A stretch of 64,000 bases of DNA from SVEL01 sp964573715 (GCA_964573715.1 CAZNKR010000004.1:1-64000), one strand, 5' to 3'; positions 49,312 to 58,483 are shown, numbered from the stretch's first letter. Notes: generated by a model from the letters alone, not told the origin. Translations and numbers: made by a program.

Positions 49312-50583
49312 TATTGAATTTGCATGTGCTGTAAGTCTTTCTGACTCAGCGAATTTAATAATATCTTTATGTATAGGTAATAAAGCTTCCTTTGAATATG
49401 AAATAATACTTGATTTTTTAATGAAATCATCAACGCTAAGTGGCGAAAAGAATTTTGCTGTTCCGTTTGTTGGCAATACATGGTTTGGTCCTGCAAAATA
49501 ATCTCCAAGAGGTTCACTTGAATATTCGCCAAGAAAAATTGCACCGGCATTTCTTATTCTAGTCATAATGTCAAATGGATTTTTTGTAACAATTTCTAAG
49601 TGTTCTGAAGCAATATCATTTGCAACATCTATTGCCTCTTTCATTGTATCGACTACAAGAATATACCCAAAATTATTTAGTGATTTTTCTAAAATATCTT
49701 TTCTAGATAATACTGCAACAAAATCATCAACTTGATTTGATACTTCTTTTGCAAGATTCATATCAGTTGTAACTAATATAGCAGATGCAAGTTCATCATG
49801 TTCTGCTTGGGAAAGTAAATCAGCAGCAACATATCTTGGATTAGCTGTTTCATCAGCTAGAACTAAAATTTCTGATGGACCTGCAATAGAATCTATACTA
49901 ACAAAACCAAAAACTTGTTTTTTGGCTAGAGCAACAAAAATATTTCCTGGTCCGACAATTTTATCAACCTTTTCAACAGAATCAGTTCCAAAAGCAAGGG
50001 CTGCGATTGCTTGTGCACCACCAACCTTGTATATTTTATCAATACCAGCAATATCAGCAGCAACTAATGTACCAGGATTAACCTTTCCCTCTTTAGAAGG
50101 AGGTGTGGTCATTACGATTTCATTTACACCGGCAACTTTAGCTGGAATAATATTCATTAATACAGACGATGGATATGCTGCTTTTCCACCAGGAACATAT
50201 ACACCAACTCTGTATAATGGGGTAACCTTTTGTCCAAGCATAGTACCATCTGGTTTAGAGTCAAACCAACTATATTGTTTTTGTTTTACATGGTATTCTT
50301 CGATGTTCTTTGCTGCTTTTTTAATAACATCAACTAATTCTGGCTCAACAAGAGAATATGCTTCTTCAATTTCTTCTCTAGTTACTAAAATATTATTTTC
50401 ATTAATATCTGCACCATCAAATTTTTTTGTATATGTGAAAACAGCCTCATTTCCGTTAGCACGGACATCATTAACTATAGTAGCAACACTGTCAGCATAG
50501 CTATCATAATTATTTGGACTTCTCTTTAACAAATCATTTAATATATTTTTCTTGGTATTTTCATCTAATTTTATGATTCTCAT
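49291..50583 (-). CDS. hisD: Histidinol dehydrogenase
   Basis: Final two oxidations of histidine synthesis. YRVGVYVPGGKAAYPSSVLM, GPGNIFVALAKK, IAGPSEILVLAD, SQAEHDELASAI (Zn ligands) and GPNHVLPTNGTAKF are intact in 430 residues. GGAGGATTATTATG gives the start at 50583. It is 12 bases downstream of hisG. The C-terminus (KVRFED) lies in the first unit of a tandem repeat. Confidence 0.97.
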   Translation of the reverse strand: MRIIKLDENTKKNILNDLLKRSPNNYDSYADSVATIVNDVRANGNEAVFTYTKKFDGADINENNILVTREEIEEAYSLVEPELVDVIKKAAKNIEEYHVKQKQYSWFDSKPDGTMLGQKVTPLYRVGVYVPGGKAAYPSSVLMNIIPAKVAGVNEIVMTTPPSKEGKVNPGTLVAADIAGIDKIYKVGGAQAIAALAFGTDSVEKVDKIVGPGNIFVALAKKQVFGFVSIDSIAGPSEILVLADETANPRYVAADLLSQAEHDELASAILVTTDMNLAKEVSNQVDDFVAVLSRKDILEKSLNNFGYILVVDTMKEAIDVANDIASEHLEIVTKNPFDIMTRIRNAGAIFLGEYSSEPLGDYFAGPNHVLPTNGTAKFFSPLSVDDFIKKSSIISYSKEALLPIHKDIIKFAESERLTAHANSIKVRFED

Positions 50584-50595
50584 AATAATCCTCCG

Positions 50596-51231
50596 TTATA
50601 AAACATTTTTCAAGTCTTTAATAAGCTTCATTATACGTTCGTTTTCCATTTTCATACTTACTTGGTTTACTACCATTCTTGCGGATAATGGACATATTTC
50701 TTCTAAAACATCAAGACCATTCTCTCTAAGAGTTGCACCAGTTTCTACAATATCAACTATAACCTCTGATAACCCTACAATCGGTGCTAATTCTACTGAG
50801 CCATTGAGTTTAATGATTTCAACAGTCTGATGTTTCTTGTTATTAAAATAATCTTTTGCAATATTTGGATATTTGCTGGCAACTCGTATCATTTCATGAT
50901 GCTTAAGTAGCTCTGTAGCGGAGGTTGGACCACAAACACACATTTTACACTTGCCTATTCCTAAGTCTACAACTTCTAAAATATTTCTTCCTTCTTCAAG
51001 AATAGTATCCTTACCAACAATACCAATATCAGCTGCTCCGTACTCAACATAAGTAGGCACATCTCCTGCTTTTGCTAAGAAAAATTTAAGTTTTAGTTCT
51101 TCATTAACAAATATAAGTTTTCGTGTATTCTTATCTTTCATTTCCTCACAGGTAATACCAAATTTTTCAAATATTTCAAGAGTTTGTTTAGCTAAACGAC
51201 CTTTAGCCAATGCAAATGTTAAATATCTCAT
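50596..51231 (-). CDS. hisG: ATP phosphoribosyltransferase, short form
   Basis: First committed step of histidine synthesis. At 211 residues it is the short HisG that lacks the regulatory domain and needs HisZ, which is encoded just upstream. LTFALAKGRLAKQTLEIF, YVEYGAADIGIVGKDTI and DIVETGATLRENGL are family segments. Its start overlaps the hisZ stop (TAATG), so the two subunits are made together. Confidence 0.96.
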   Translation of the reverse strand: MRYLTFALAKGRLAKQTLEIFEKFGITCEEMKDKNTRKLIFVNEELKLKFFLAKAGDVPTYVEYGAADIGIVGKDTILEEGRNILEVVDLGIGKCKMCVCGPTSATELLKHHEMIRVASKYPNIAKDYFNNKKHQTVEIIKLNGSVELAPIVGLSEVIVDIVETGATLRENGLDVLEEICPLSARMVVNQVSMKMENERIMKLIKDLKNVL

Positions 51232-52457
51232 TATTGATTTTCTCCTATTCTAATACATTGAGGCTTGCTACCATCTTCGAAAAGATAATAAATGCAATTA
51301 ACAGAGTTACGTTTGCTTGATTCTATGTATTCGTCTAAAGTAAATTTTGAACTTTTTTTAATAAGTTCAGTGTTGATTTTATCATTTCTAAGTTTATTGG
51401 CTAACTGTATGGCTTCTTTTGCCAATCCTGTTTCATATAAAACAACCTGTTTTAAACTTTGACCGCCAATTTCAATCTTTTGTCTTTCCATAGCTATAAG
51501 AAGATTATCAATGTTAATACAAAAACCAATTGAAGGAGCTTCTTTTCCAAATTGACTAAGTAGATTATCATACCTTCCACCTGTAGCAATGGCATCTCCG
51601 GTACCATATGTATATCCAGCAAATATCAGTCCAGTATAGTAGGAGTATTTGCTAATGGTTCCTAAATCAAAGGAAACATAGTTTTCATATCCATAATCCT
51701 TTAGTATATTATAAACCTTTGTTAATCTATCAAGGGCATTGGAGATTTTATCATTTGTGTAAAGAGCTTTTGCAAAATTAATCACATCGATAGAACCAAC
51801 CAACTCAGGTAGTTTATTAAATATCTCTTTAACAGAATCTAAAACATTAGATTCCTTAATTAATTCTTCAACACCAAAATAATTTTTGTTTAGTAAAAGA
51901 TTCTTAAGATTTTCTGTGTTTTCCTCATCTAGCTTTGCTGCTTCTATTAATCCTGAAAAATAATCAGCATGTCCTACTTCGATCTGAAAATCTTTCAGAC
52001 CACATTTTATTAAAGAATCAATGGTCATTGCAATTACTTCAGCATCAGCATCAGATTTGTTATCCCCCATAAGCTCTACGCCTATTTGGGTTACTTCTTT
52101 AAGCTTTCCTTGATGCTCTGCATTGTTGATAAAAGTATTGCCCATATAGCAAAATCTAATAGGCATATTATCATCCATATAGTACTTCGAAGCGGCTCTT
52201 GCAATTGAAGGTGTCATATCAGGTCTTAGAACAAGTGTATTGCCTTCTCTATCAAAGAACTTATATAAATTTTTTGAAGGAGCACTTCCCTTTTCTTTAT
52301 TGAAAATATCAAAAAATTCAAAGGTTGGAGTTTGAATATCATTATATCCATATAGTTTTATTGTTTTATGAATAGCTTCCTGTAAATAAAGCTTATTTTC
52401 ACATTCAGTATTATAGATGTCTCTTACTCCTTCTGGGGTATGTAATAATTTTTTCAT
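51231..52457 (-). CDS. hisZ: ATP phosphoribosyltransferase regulatory subunit HisZ
   Basis: A histidyl-tRNA synthetase-like protein without anticodon-type specificity; LHTPEGVRDI start, TLVLRPDMTPSIARAASKY (motif 2 region), and GTGDAIATGGRYDNLLSQF. 408 residues, shorter than HisS. Adjacency to short hisG supports HisZ over HisS. The ATG at 52457 follows AAGGAGA; an upstream in-frame ATG at 52487 has no such site. First gene of the his run. Confidence 0.93.
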   Translation of the reverse strand: MKKLLHTPEGVRDIYNTECENKLYLQEAIHKTIKLYGYNDIQTPTFEFFDIFNKEKGSAPSKNLYKFFDREGNTLVLRPDMTPSIARAASKYYMDDNMPIRFCYMGNTFINNAEHQGKLKEVTQIGVELMGDNKSDADAEVIAMTIDSLIKCGLKDFQIEVGHADYFSGLIEAAKLDEENTENLKNLLLNKNYFGVEELIKESNVLDSVKEIFNKLPELVGSIDVINFAKALYTNDKISNALDRLTKVYNILKDYGYENYVSFDLGTISKYSYYTGLIFAGYTYGTGDAIATGGRYDNLLSQFGKEAPSIGFCINIDNLLIAMERQKIEIGGQSLKQVVLYETGLAKEAIQLANKLRNDKINTELIKKSSKFTLDEYIESSKRNSVNCIYYLFEDGSKPQCIRIGENQ

Positions 52458-52535
52458 AAAATCTCCTTCTAAAAAATGTATATGCATTTTAGTTAAGTAA
52501 CGTGCTATTAAAGTAGCAAATTATCAAACGACAAA

Positions 52536-52564
52536 ATTATACTTTATAAATTAATTAATGTCAA
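52536..52564 (-). promoter_or_regulatory. Consensus promoter of hisZGDB
   Basis: On the minus strand TTGACA (52564-52559) and TATAAT (52541-52536) have a 17-base spacer. The leader to hisZ is about 75 bases, containing only a small hairpin (TGCTA/TAGCA near 52503-52518), too short for a T-box. Confidence 0.88.
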
Positions 52565-52570
52565 CATTTA

Positions 52571-52733
52571 TCTTTTTTTCTAGTCTTTTGACTATTTTTC
52601 TAATGTTTTAACTTTTTTCTAATGTTTTAACTTTTTTTCTAATGTTTTAACTATTTTTCTAGTGTTTTATTAATTTTTCAAGTCTTTTATTAATTTTTCA
52701 AGTGTTTTGGTGTTGGTGTTTTGGTATTGGTGT
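52571..52733 (-). repeat. Degenerate tandem repeats after the recU stop
   Basis: From 52571 to about 52705 run about seven 19-21-base units of the type TTTTTCTAATGTTTTAACT with varied ends; from 52706 to 52733 two 14-base units TTTGGTGTTGGTGT and TTTGGTATTGGTGT abut the recU stop codon (52733-52735). On the coding strand of recU the frame stays open for 20 codons past the stop. Confidence 0.85.
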
Positions 52734-53266
52734 TATTCTCTGGTACATAAGTCCAGATTAAGAAGCTCTAAAAAATGTACCGGTACGCCTTTTGAGCTTT
52801 TAACCAAGTAATTTTTATTTATTTCATCATATCTAAAGCTCTTTCTTCCACCTGATAACATTCTATTATAAAAAAATTCAATATCACAATAAGGAAGATA
52901 ATACATCTCATTTAAGTGAGTGTAATAAAGAAGTATAAAGGATACACCTTGTTGCTTTTCAAATGACTTCATAAAACATATCTGATGTTTATGAATATTC
53001 GCTAATGGAAAGGTATCCGTATGACATTCTTTTGCATCAAAACAAACAGGAATACCTTGAACCACTCCGATATAATCAACGGTACTTTTTTGTTCAAAAT
53101 AAGCAAGAGTGATTTGTCTTGTTTTTTGATTCATTTCAATTGGCTTTATTGGCGTGGGTATTTTTTGAATTAATGCTATATCTGAATCTTTATATTTTTC
53201 TATTGTTATATTTATCATTTCCTCAAAGGTTGAACCTCTAAGTCCACGTGTGTTCCATGTTCCCAT
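52733..53266 (-). CDS. recU: Holliday junction resolvase RecU
   Basis: PDDEXK nuclease that resolves recombination junctions in Firmicutes. GTWNTRGLRGSTFEEMIN, QKIPTPIKPI, LAYFEQKSTVDYIGV (Asp), CFDAKECHTDTFPL (Glu-x-Lys) and HKHQICFMKSFEKQQG match the family. The ATG at 53266 follows AAAGGTG and overlaps the upstream pseudouridine synthase stop (TAATG). 177 residues, somewhat shorter than Bacillus RecU (206). Usually next to pbp genes; here it is not. Confidence 0.93.
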   Translation of the reverse strand: MGTWNTRGLRGSTFEEMINITIEKYKDSDIALIQKIPTPIKPIEMNQKTRQITLAYFEQKSTVDYIGVVQGIPVCFDAKECHTDTFPLANIHKHQICFMKSFEKQQGVSFILLYYTHLNEMYYLPYCDIEFFYNRMLSGGRKSFRYDEINKNYLVKSSKGVPVHFLELLNLDLCTRE

Positions 53267-54252
53267 TATTTTTTCACCTTTATTGGCCAAAATGATGGCT
53301 GCTTTGCAATAAACTCTTTGCCTTGAAGATAATTCATATCACCTTCAATTTCATCAGGAAATACGAGCCTATATGAATGTAAAAGCTGGTATTTTATTTT
53401 ATCATTACCGTATAACTTACCATTAATTTTGCTACCTCCATATTTTGAATCACCCACAATTGGATGATCGATACTTGCAAGGTGCGCACGTATTTGATGA
53501 GTTTTACCTGTAATTAGTTCAACCTCAAGTAATGTTGTATTATTAATTACTTCAATTGGTTTATAAGCTGTCTTAATGTAGCTAGCAGTATCGTCTATTT
53601 TTTTATTATATATATTGACCTTGTTAGTATTTTGATCTTTAACTAAATATCCTTCTATTGTTTTAGGCGAATCAATAATTCCATAAACTAATGCCAAATA
53701 ATACTTTGACAGTGTTCTCTCTTTAAAGGCCAAAGATAAAAACTGTGTTCCTTTTAAAGATTTACCTACTGCAATCAATCCTGTTGTATTACGATCCAAT
53801 CTATTGCATACCGAGGGTTTAAATGTATGAAGCTGTTCCTTTGTTATGGAAGAATTGGATAACAAGTAATCAATTGCCATCTCATTAAGTGAATAATCAT
53901 TTGGAGTTGCTTTTTGTGACAAAACACCTACATGCTTATTGATAAGTAATATATCATCATCTTCATAAATAACATCTAGCTTCTTGCTTTGTTTTGAATT
54001 TTCTGATTTGATGTTGCTTATTGAAAATGTAATGTCGGAAAACTTTTCAATTGTTTCATCAGCTAAATATAATTTTACATTATCTCCTATTTCTAACTTT
54101 TCATTACCATTAGCTTTTTTGTCATTAAGCACAATGTTCTTTTTTCTAAGCATTTTATATATAAATGCTGATCCAGATTTGTTTAAATATTTCAATAAAA
54201 ATTTATCAAGTCTTTGACCGGCTTCAAATTTGTTTATGTTGATTTCTTTCAT
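53266..54252 (-). CDS. Pseudouridine synthase, RluA/RluC family
   Basis: S4 domain (residues 8-65, FEAGQRLDKFLLKYLNKSG) and an RluA-type catalytic domain with VCNRLDRNTTGLIAVGKS (catalytic Asp) and ELITGKTHQIRAHLASI. 328 residues. The two family members in this window (see rluD at 25593) differ in the linker, which is longer here. TAAGTTATG-type spacing is poor, with AGGTGAGT before the ATG. Target uridines unknown. Confidence 0.92.
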   Translation of the reverse strand: MKEININKFEAGQRLDKFLLKYLNKSGSAFIYKMLRKKNIVLNDKKANGNEKLEIGDNVKLYLADETIEKFSDITFSISNIKSENSKQSKKLDVIYEDDDILLINKHVGVLSQKATPNDYSLNEMAIDYLLSNSSITKEQLHTFKPSVCNRLDRNTTGLIAVGKSLKGTQFLSLAFKERTLSKYYLALVYGIIDSPKTIEGYLVKDQNTNKVNIYNKKIDDTASYIKTAYKPIEVINNTTLLEVELITGKTHQIRAHLASIDHPIVGDSKYGGSKINGKLYGNDKIKYQLLHSYRLVFPDEIEGDMNYLQGKEFIAKQPSFWPIKVKK

Positions 54253-54259
54253 AACTCAC

Positions 54260-54841
54260 CTATATGGAGTAGGATAAAAGCTTGTGAATAATGCGTTGAT
54301 CCATCGCTTCACAAGTTGAATTATCATTCTGCTCGTCAATTATTTTAATAAATTTATCTTTATCTGTGTATATCTTAACCAATGAATAATTGCAATTTTG
54401 ATCTAATATTTTTTTTATATATCCGCCGGCATAGTCAATATCAATTTTAGGATTTGATGTAAATAAAAATAGCTTTCCTGAGTGAGAATATGCATATTGA
54501 ATAAATGATGCCTTTTTTTCAGAGGTAATTGCCAAATCACAGGCTAGGCAGCTATTGTATTTTTTCACCATATCATTTAGTTTTAAATATAATGCTTTGT
54601 CACCAGAACTATATGGATAAATAGTTATATAGCCGGTTAATATTTTGGCAGCTGGTAATGATGAAACAGCTGCAATTACAGCAAATAAAGATTTATTGGT
54701 ATGATAAATAATAATACCTGTAATAAAAATAATAAAAACTGCTAAAAAAGATAAAATCGATAAAATCAGAAATCTTTTTTTCCTTGCATCAATATATCCA
54801 TATTCGCCTTTATCTATCATTAATTTGTTAAATGCTTTCAT
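54260..54841 (-). CDS. Membrane protein of 193 aa, unknown function
   Basis: Two hydrophobic segments (about 25-47 and 52-75) near the N-terminus are followed by a soluble C-terminal domain of about 110 residues with a Cys-x-x-Cys-type CLACD and no known motif. AGGTGAATA lies before the ATG. The end is 7 bases from the pseudouridine synthase start and the start 7 bases after the DUF218 gene, so it belongs to one run. Family not recognised. Confidence 0.6.
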   Translation of the reverse strand: MKAFNKLMIDKGEYGYIDARKKRFLILSILSFLAVFIIFITGIIIYHTNKSLFAVIAAVSSLPAAKILTGYITIYPYSSGDKALYLKLNDMVKKYNSCLACDLAITSEKKASFIQYAYSHSGKLFLFTSNPKIDIDYAGGYIKKILDQNCNYSLVKIYTDKDKFIKIIDEQNDNSTCEAMDQRIIHKLLSYSI

Positions 54842-54848
54842 TATTCAC

Positions 54849-55622
54849 CTACTTTAAATCCATCTTTCCAAAAATAAAATCTTTTGTTACTCCAATAAAT
54901 TCACGAGCATAATTTGTTGGTATTAGATACCATACAGATTTTGCTTTAATTCCAAAAACTTGTGAATATCCTTGCTTTTTAGCAATCTGTGTTGCCCTAT
55001 ATACATGAAAATCGCTTGAAATAATTCCAACTATATCATTACTTTCTATGAATTCATATGAATATTTAAGATTTTCGTACGTATTTGTTGATGCTTCCTC
55101 TAAGATAATTCTATCAGGGCAGATTCCTTTTTCTACTAATGTATTGTACATAGCTAGTGCTTCTGAAATATCTTCATCATAACCTTTCCCACCACTTACG
55201 ATAACTTTTGTATTAGGGTTTTTAATTAGATAGTCATATGCCGCATCAAGTCTGTAATACAATATAAGGGATGGATTTGTTCCATTGACCTTTGCTCCTA
55301 ATACAATAATATAATCAGCTTCACTATCAGTGTTGTTTTTTGTACCAATTATAATAAATGTTTCTATCATGATAAATAAAAACAAGCCAATAAGAACAAC
55401 AATTTCTAATATGAGTTTAATAGGATAAGGCAGTTTTATCATTGATGTATATGCAAATTTAAAAAGTAAATATAGGGCTAAAAAGAAAATAAAGAGAAAT
55501 AACCAAAAATAATTAAATTTAGTTCCTATTCCCAATTTTATTTCCAAAAAAACAAAATAAGCAAAACATATAATTGAAATAATTAAGGATAAATTTTTAA
55601 TAATAGCTGCAGATTTTTTCAT
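54849..55622 (-). CDS. YdcF/SanA (DUF218) family membrane protein
   Basis: Three hydrophobic segments (about 7-27, 36-55, 69-92) precede a DUF218 domain: ADYIIVLGAKVNGTNPSLIL, LIKNPNTKVIVSGGKGYDED and EASTNTYENLKYS, IISSDFHVYRA. The family is linked to cell-envelope sugar-lipid handling but its reaction is not fixed. The start overlaps the upstream gene stop by 1 base (TAATG). 257 residues. Confidence 0.85.
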   Translation of the reverse strand: MKKSAAIIKNLSLIISIICFAYFVFLEIKLGIGTKFNYFWLFLFIFFLALYLLFKFAYTSMIKLPYPIKLILEIVVLIGLFLFIMIETFIIIGTKNNTDSEADYIIVLGAKVNGTNPSLILYYRLDAAYDYLIKNPNTKVIVSGGKGYDEDISEALAMYNTLVEKGICPDRIILEEASTNTYENLKYSYEFIESNDIVGIISSDFHVYRATQIAKKQGYSQVFGIKAKSVWYLIPTNYAREFIGVTKDFIFGKMDLK

Positions 55623-56500
55623 TAATTAAAATAATCCTCATTCGTTGGGTACTTTTCTCTGGTTTCAAACTTAAGATAACTATATCTATTATCAAAAAGA
55701 TTTTTCTCATCATGCTTAGAAACTGCATCAAAGAAAATCTTTTCAATTTTAGGACAGGTATGATCCTTTAGGGCATTGAAAAAATCATCATTGGTTTTAA
55801 AGAATATAGTTAAATATTTTTTGCTTGCATTCTGAAAGGTTTTGCCCTTACAGATTAGCTCACAATCATATTCTTTTGCTGCTTCTTTTATTTCATCAAA
55901 ACTATCAGAAACAACCTTTGCTAAATATTCATCATTTTCTTGTGTTAATTCAAAATCCACAACACTCATACAATTAAAACGAACCATAATTTTAGGCTTT
56001 TTGCCTTGCTTTAGTAATTCTTCAACTTGAGGAATTTGCATAGCCATCATACGAGTATCCATATTATTAACCTTTATCATATCAGCAATGTTCATACAAA
56101 GCATTCTATCGCCTTCATTAACAAAACATTTATAAATTCCTAATTGATAAGCTATCTGAAAAATATTTAAGAACTCCATCTGGTTTTTAGGCGCATAACC
56201 AATTGGACATTTATCTTCATCATAGTAATAATGATAATGTTTGCACCAACCCTTTGCTAATTCCAAATCAGTAAAAATATATATAGCAGGAAACTTGTCT
56301 TTTTTTAGGGCAAGTGGGATACTTAAACCTCTTGCTTCGTCTAAATAATCTTTGCCAAGAACAATATAAAATCCATCAAGATTATAAATATACTGTATCA
56401 TTTCAATGTATAATTCATTAAAAGCTTTGCTTCCTGGCTCTTTAATTGACAAAACAACGGCCATATCACTAAATTTCTCTCTTAAAGTTCTATCACTCAT
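55622..56500 (-). CDS. Soluble protein of 292 aa, SseB-like N-terminus possible, unknown function
   Basis: The N-terminal 120 residues (FYIVLGKDYLDEARGLSIPL, IYIFTDLELAKGWCKHY) resemble SseB-type domains that pair a protein value with a limited score, but the match is weak. The rest is mixed alpha/beta with no catalytic motif. No signal peptide. It is first in a run with DUF218, the 193-aa membrane protein, the pseudouridine synthase and recU. Extended -10 promoter upstream at 56543-56551. Confidence 0.55.
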   Translation of the reverse strand: MSDRTLREKFSDMAVVLSIKEPGSKAFNELYIEMIQYIYNLDGFYIVLGKDYLDEARGLSIPLALKKDKFPAIYIFTDLELAKGWCKHYHYYYDEDKCPIGYAPKNQMEFLNIFQIAYQLGIYKCFVNEGDRMLCMNIADMIKVNNMDTRMMAMQIPQVEELLKQGKKPKIMVRFNCMSVVDFELTQENDEYLAKVVSDSFDEIKEAAKEYDCELICKGKTFQNASKKYLTIFFKTNDDFFNALKDHTCPKIEKIFFDAVSKHDEKNLFDNRYSYLKFETREKYPTNEDYFN

Positions 56501-56542
56501 AATAATCCATCCTTAAATTTAATTTTGTAAAACACAAATAAA

Positions 56543-56551
56543 ATTTTATCA
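56543..56551 (-). promoter_or_regulatory. Extended -10 promoter of the 56500 run
   Basis: On the minus strand TGATAAAAT (56551-56543) is an extended -10 about 43 bases before the start at 56500. No -35 is clear. A small hairpin GTACT/AGTAC (56580-56594) lies between this and the divergent promoter. Confidence 0.5.
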
Positions 56552-56639
56552 TATTTTACCTATATTTACTATAAAAATTGTACTTTTTTAGTACCTAATA
56601 AGTTTTCATAAAAAAGATAGTGAAAAAATTATCAATCTA

Positions 56640-56648
56640 TGCTAAAAT
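56640..56648 (+). promoter_or_regulatory. Extended -10 promoter of the YeiH gene
   Basis: TGCTAAAAT (TG at 56640-56641, TAAAAT at 56643-56648) lies about 34 bases before the ATG at 56682. No clear -35 box. Confidence 0.5.
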
Positions 56649-56681
56649 TCTCTCATTACAAAAAATTAAGTGAGGTACAAT

Positions 56682-57719
56682 ATGGAATTTATACGAAAAA
56701 ATTATAAAGGTTTTTTGTTAAGCCTGGCTATTGCAATTCCTTCATGGATTTTCGGTGAATTTTTTCCAATTATAGGAGGACCAGTTATTGCTATCATTGC
56801 TGGTATGGTTATTACATTATTTTTTAAAGATAAATCACCTTTTTCGGATGGTATAAAATTCACTTCAAAGAAAATACTTCAATATGCAGTTGTACTTTTG
56901 GGGTTTGGATTAAATCTTAATGTTATTTTACAAACTGGAAAACAGTCTTTGCCAATAATCATTGCTACTATTTCTACATCCCTAATTATTGCTTTTATGT
57001 TATGTAAGATAATGAAGATACCTGGAAAGATTTCAACACTTGTAGGTGTTGGTTCATCAATTTGTGGAGGTTCTGCAATTGCAGCAACTGCTCCTGTTAT
57101 TGATGCAGATGATGAAGAGGTTGCCTCAGCGATTTCAGTTATATTCTTTTATAATGTATTAGCAGCCCTTATTTTTCCACATCTTGGTACATTGTTAGGA
57201 TTTTCCACTGTTTTGGGTGATGGATTTGGGATATTTGCAGGAACAGCTGTTAATGATACTTCATCTGTTACAGCTTGTGCTTCAACCTGGGATAGCATGT
57301 ATAATTTAGCAGGTGCAACACTAGATAAAGCTGTAACAGTTAAGCTTACTAGAACACTTGCCATTATTCCTATTACTTTAGTTCTTGCATTTATTAGAGC
57401 TCGTAAGGAAAAGAAAAATAATATTGAAGGAAAAAAAGTATCCTTTAAAAAGATTTTTCCATTCTTTATATTGTATTTTATTGCTGCATCCATAATAACA
57501 ACAGTGGCCCTAAACTGCGGTGTTGATGCTTCATTCTTTTTGCCAATAAAAACATTAAGTAAATTCTTTATTGTTCTTGCAATGGCTGCTATCGGATTTA
57601 ATACAAATATTGTTAAGCTTGTAAAAACTGGTGGAAAACCATTAATTATGGGATTTGCTTGTTGGATAGGTATAACTTGTGTTAGTTTATTGATGCAACA
57701 TTTCCTAGGACTTTGGTAA
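56682..57719 (+). CDS. YeiH/PSIHS family putative sulfate exporter
   Basis: UPF0324 membrane protein of 345 residues with about ten hydrophobic helices, including GKISTLVGVGSSICGGSAIAA, GTAVNDTSSVTACASTW and AMAAIGFNTNIVKLVKTGGK, all family signatures. The ATG at 56682 follows GTGAGG by 6 bases. No sulfur-metabolism genes are adjacent, so the substrate is not confirmed. Its 3' end overlaps the convergent SDR gene by 15 bases. Confidence 0.9.
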   Translation: MEFIRKNYKGFLLSLAIAIPSWIFGEFFPIIGGPVIAIIAGMVITLFFKDKSPFSDGIKFTSKKILQYAVVLLGFGLNLNVILQTGKQSLPIIIATISTSLIIAFMLCKIMKIPGKISTLVGVGSSICGGSAIAATAPVIDADDEEVASAISVIFFYNVLAALIFPHLGTLLGFSTVLGDGFGIFAGTAVNDTSSVTACASTWDSMYNLAGATLDKAVTVKLTRTLAIIPITLVLAFIRARKEKKNNIEGKKVSFKKIFPFFILYFIAASIITTVALNCGVDASFFLPIKTLSKFFIVLAMAAIGFNTNIVKLVKTGGKPLIMGFACWIGITCVSLLMQHFLGLW

Positions 57720-58478
57720 AAAGCTCATAAATCCTAATGAAACAGAAGCTGGAACAATTTTACTAATAAGTCTTAATGACTTCATTGGTAAACCGTATAC
57801 AGAAACAGGATGTTTCATAATAGAATCCTTAATGGCCTTATCTACAACTGCCCCTGCATCAGCCATAAACATTTCTTTGTAGAAAGGTAAATTTGAGGAA
57901 TTTTCAAGTGCAATATTGAAAAAATTTGTATCTGCAGGACCAGGGCAGACTGCAGTACAATAAATATTTAAATCTCTTAGTTCACAATTTAATGCACGAG
58001 TAAAACTTAAAACATAGGATTTACTTGCAGCATAAACTGCAAAATTTTTCTGTGGTAAAAATGCAGCCGAAGACGCAATGTTTATAATTCTACTATTGTT
58101 ACACATAAATGGTATTACTTCCTTAGTAATCATAGTAAGAGCTTTACAATTTAAATCTAACATTCCAGTTACATCCTTAGCTTGGCTATCTAAAAAGTCC
58201 CCATATATTCCAAAACCAGCACAATTTATTAGCATTTTAACACTAACCTTATCTTCTGATAATATTTGGGCTATCTCGTATGCACTTTCTTCTTTTTCTA
58301 AATCAAGAGGTATTATTTTGCAAGGTTTAGATACTGTTTTAGATACTTCTACTAGTTTATCTTCTCGTCTTGCTATTAAATAATATTCATCAACAGAATT
58401 TAGCATTGTTGAAAGCTTTGAGGCAAATAAGCTACCAAAACCTGAGGATGCACCAGTAATAACTGCAACTTTTTTCAT
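57705..58478 (-). CDS. Short-chain dehydrogenase/reductase
   Basis: Classical SDR of 257 residues: cofactor motif TGASSGFGSLFAS, NCAGFGIYGDF, the catalytic Ser in NIASSAAF and the YAASKSYV Tyr/Lys pair, with CPGPADTNFF. Substrate unknown. It is the last gene of the minus-strand run below, 5 bases downstream of the YgiQ gene. No terminator separates it from the convergent YeiH gene. Confidence 0.93.
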   Translation of the reverse strand: MKKVAVITGASSGFGSLFASKLSTMLNSVDEYYLIARREDKLVEVSKTVSKPCKIIPLDLEKEESAYEIAQILSEDKVSVKMLINCAGFGIYGDFLDSQAKDVTGMLDLNCKALTMITKEVIPFMCNNSRIINIASSAAFLPQKNFAVYAASKSYVLSFTRALNCELRDLNIYCTAVCPGPADTNFFNIALENSSNLPFYKEMFMADAGAVVDKAIKDSIMKHPVSVYGLPMKSLRLISKIVPASVSLGFMSFLPKS

Positions 58479-58483
58479 ATTAT

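Noticed and set aside
52457..52535. T-box or riboswitch before the his genes
   Set aside because: The leader from the consensus promoter to hisZ is only about 75 bases and holds no specifier loop or antiterminator sequence.
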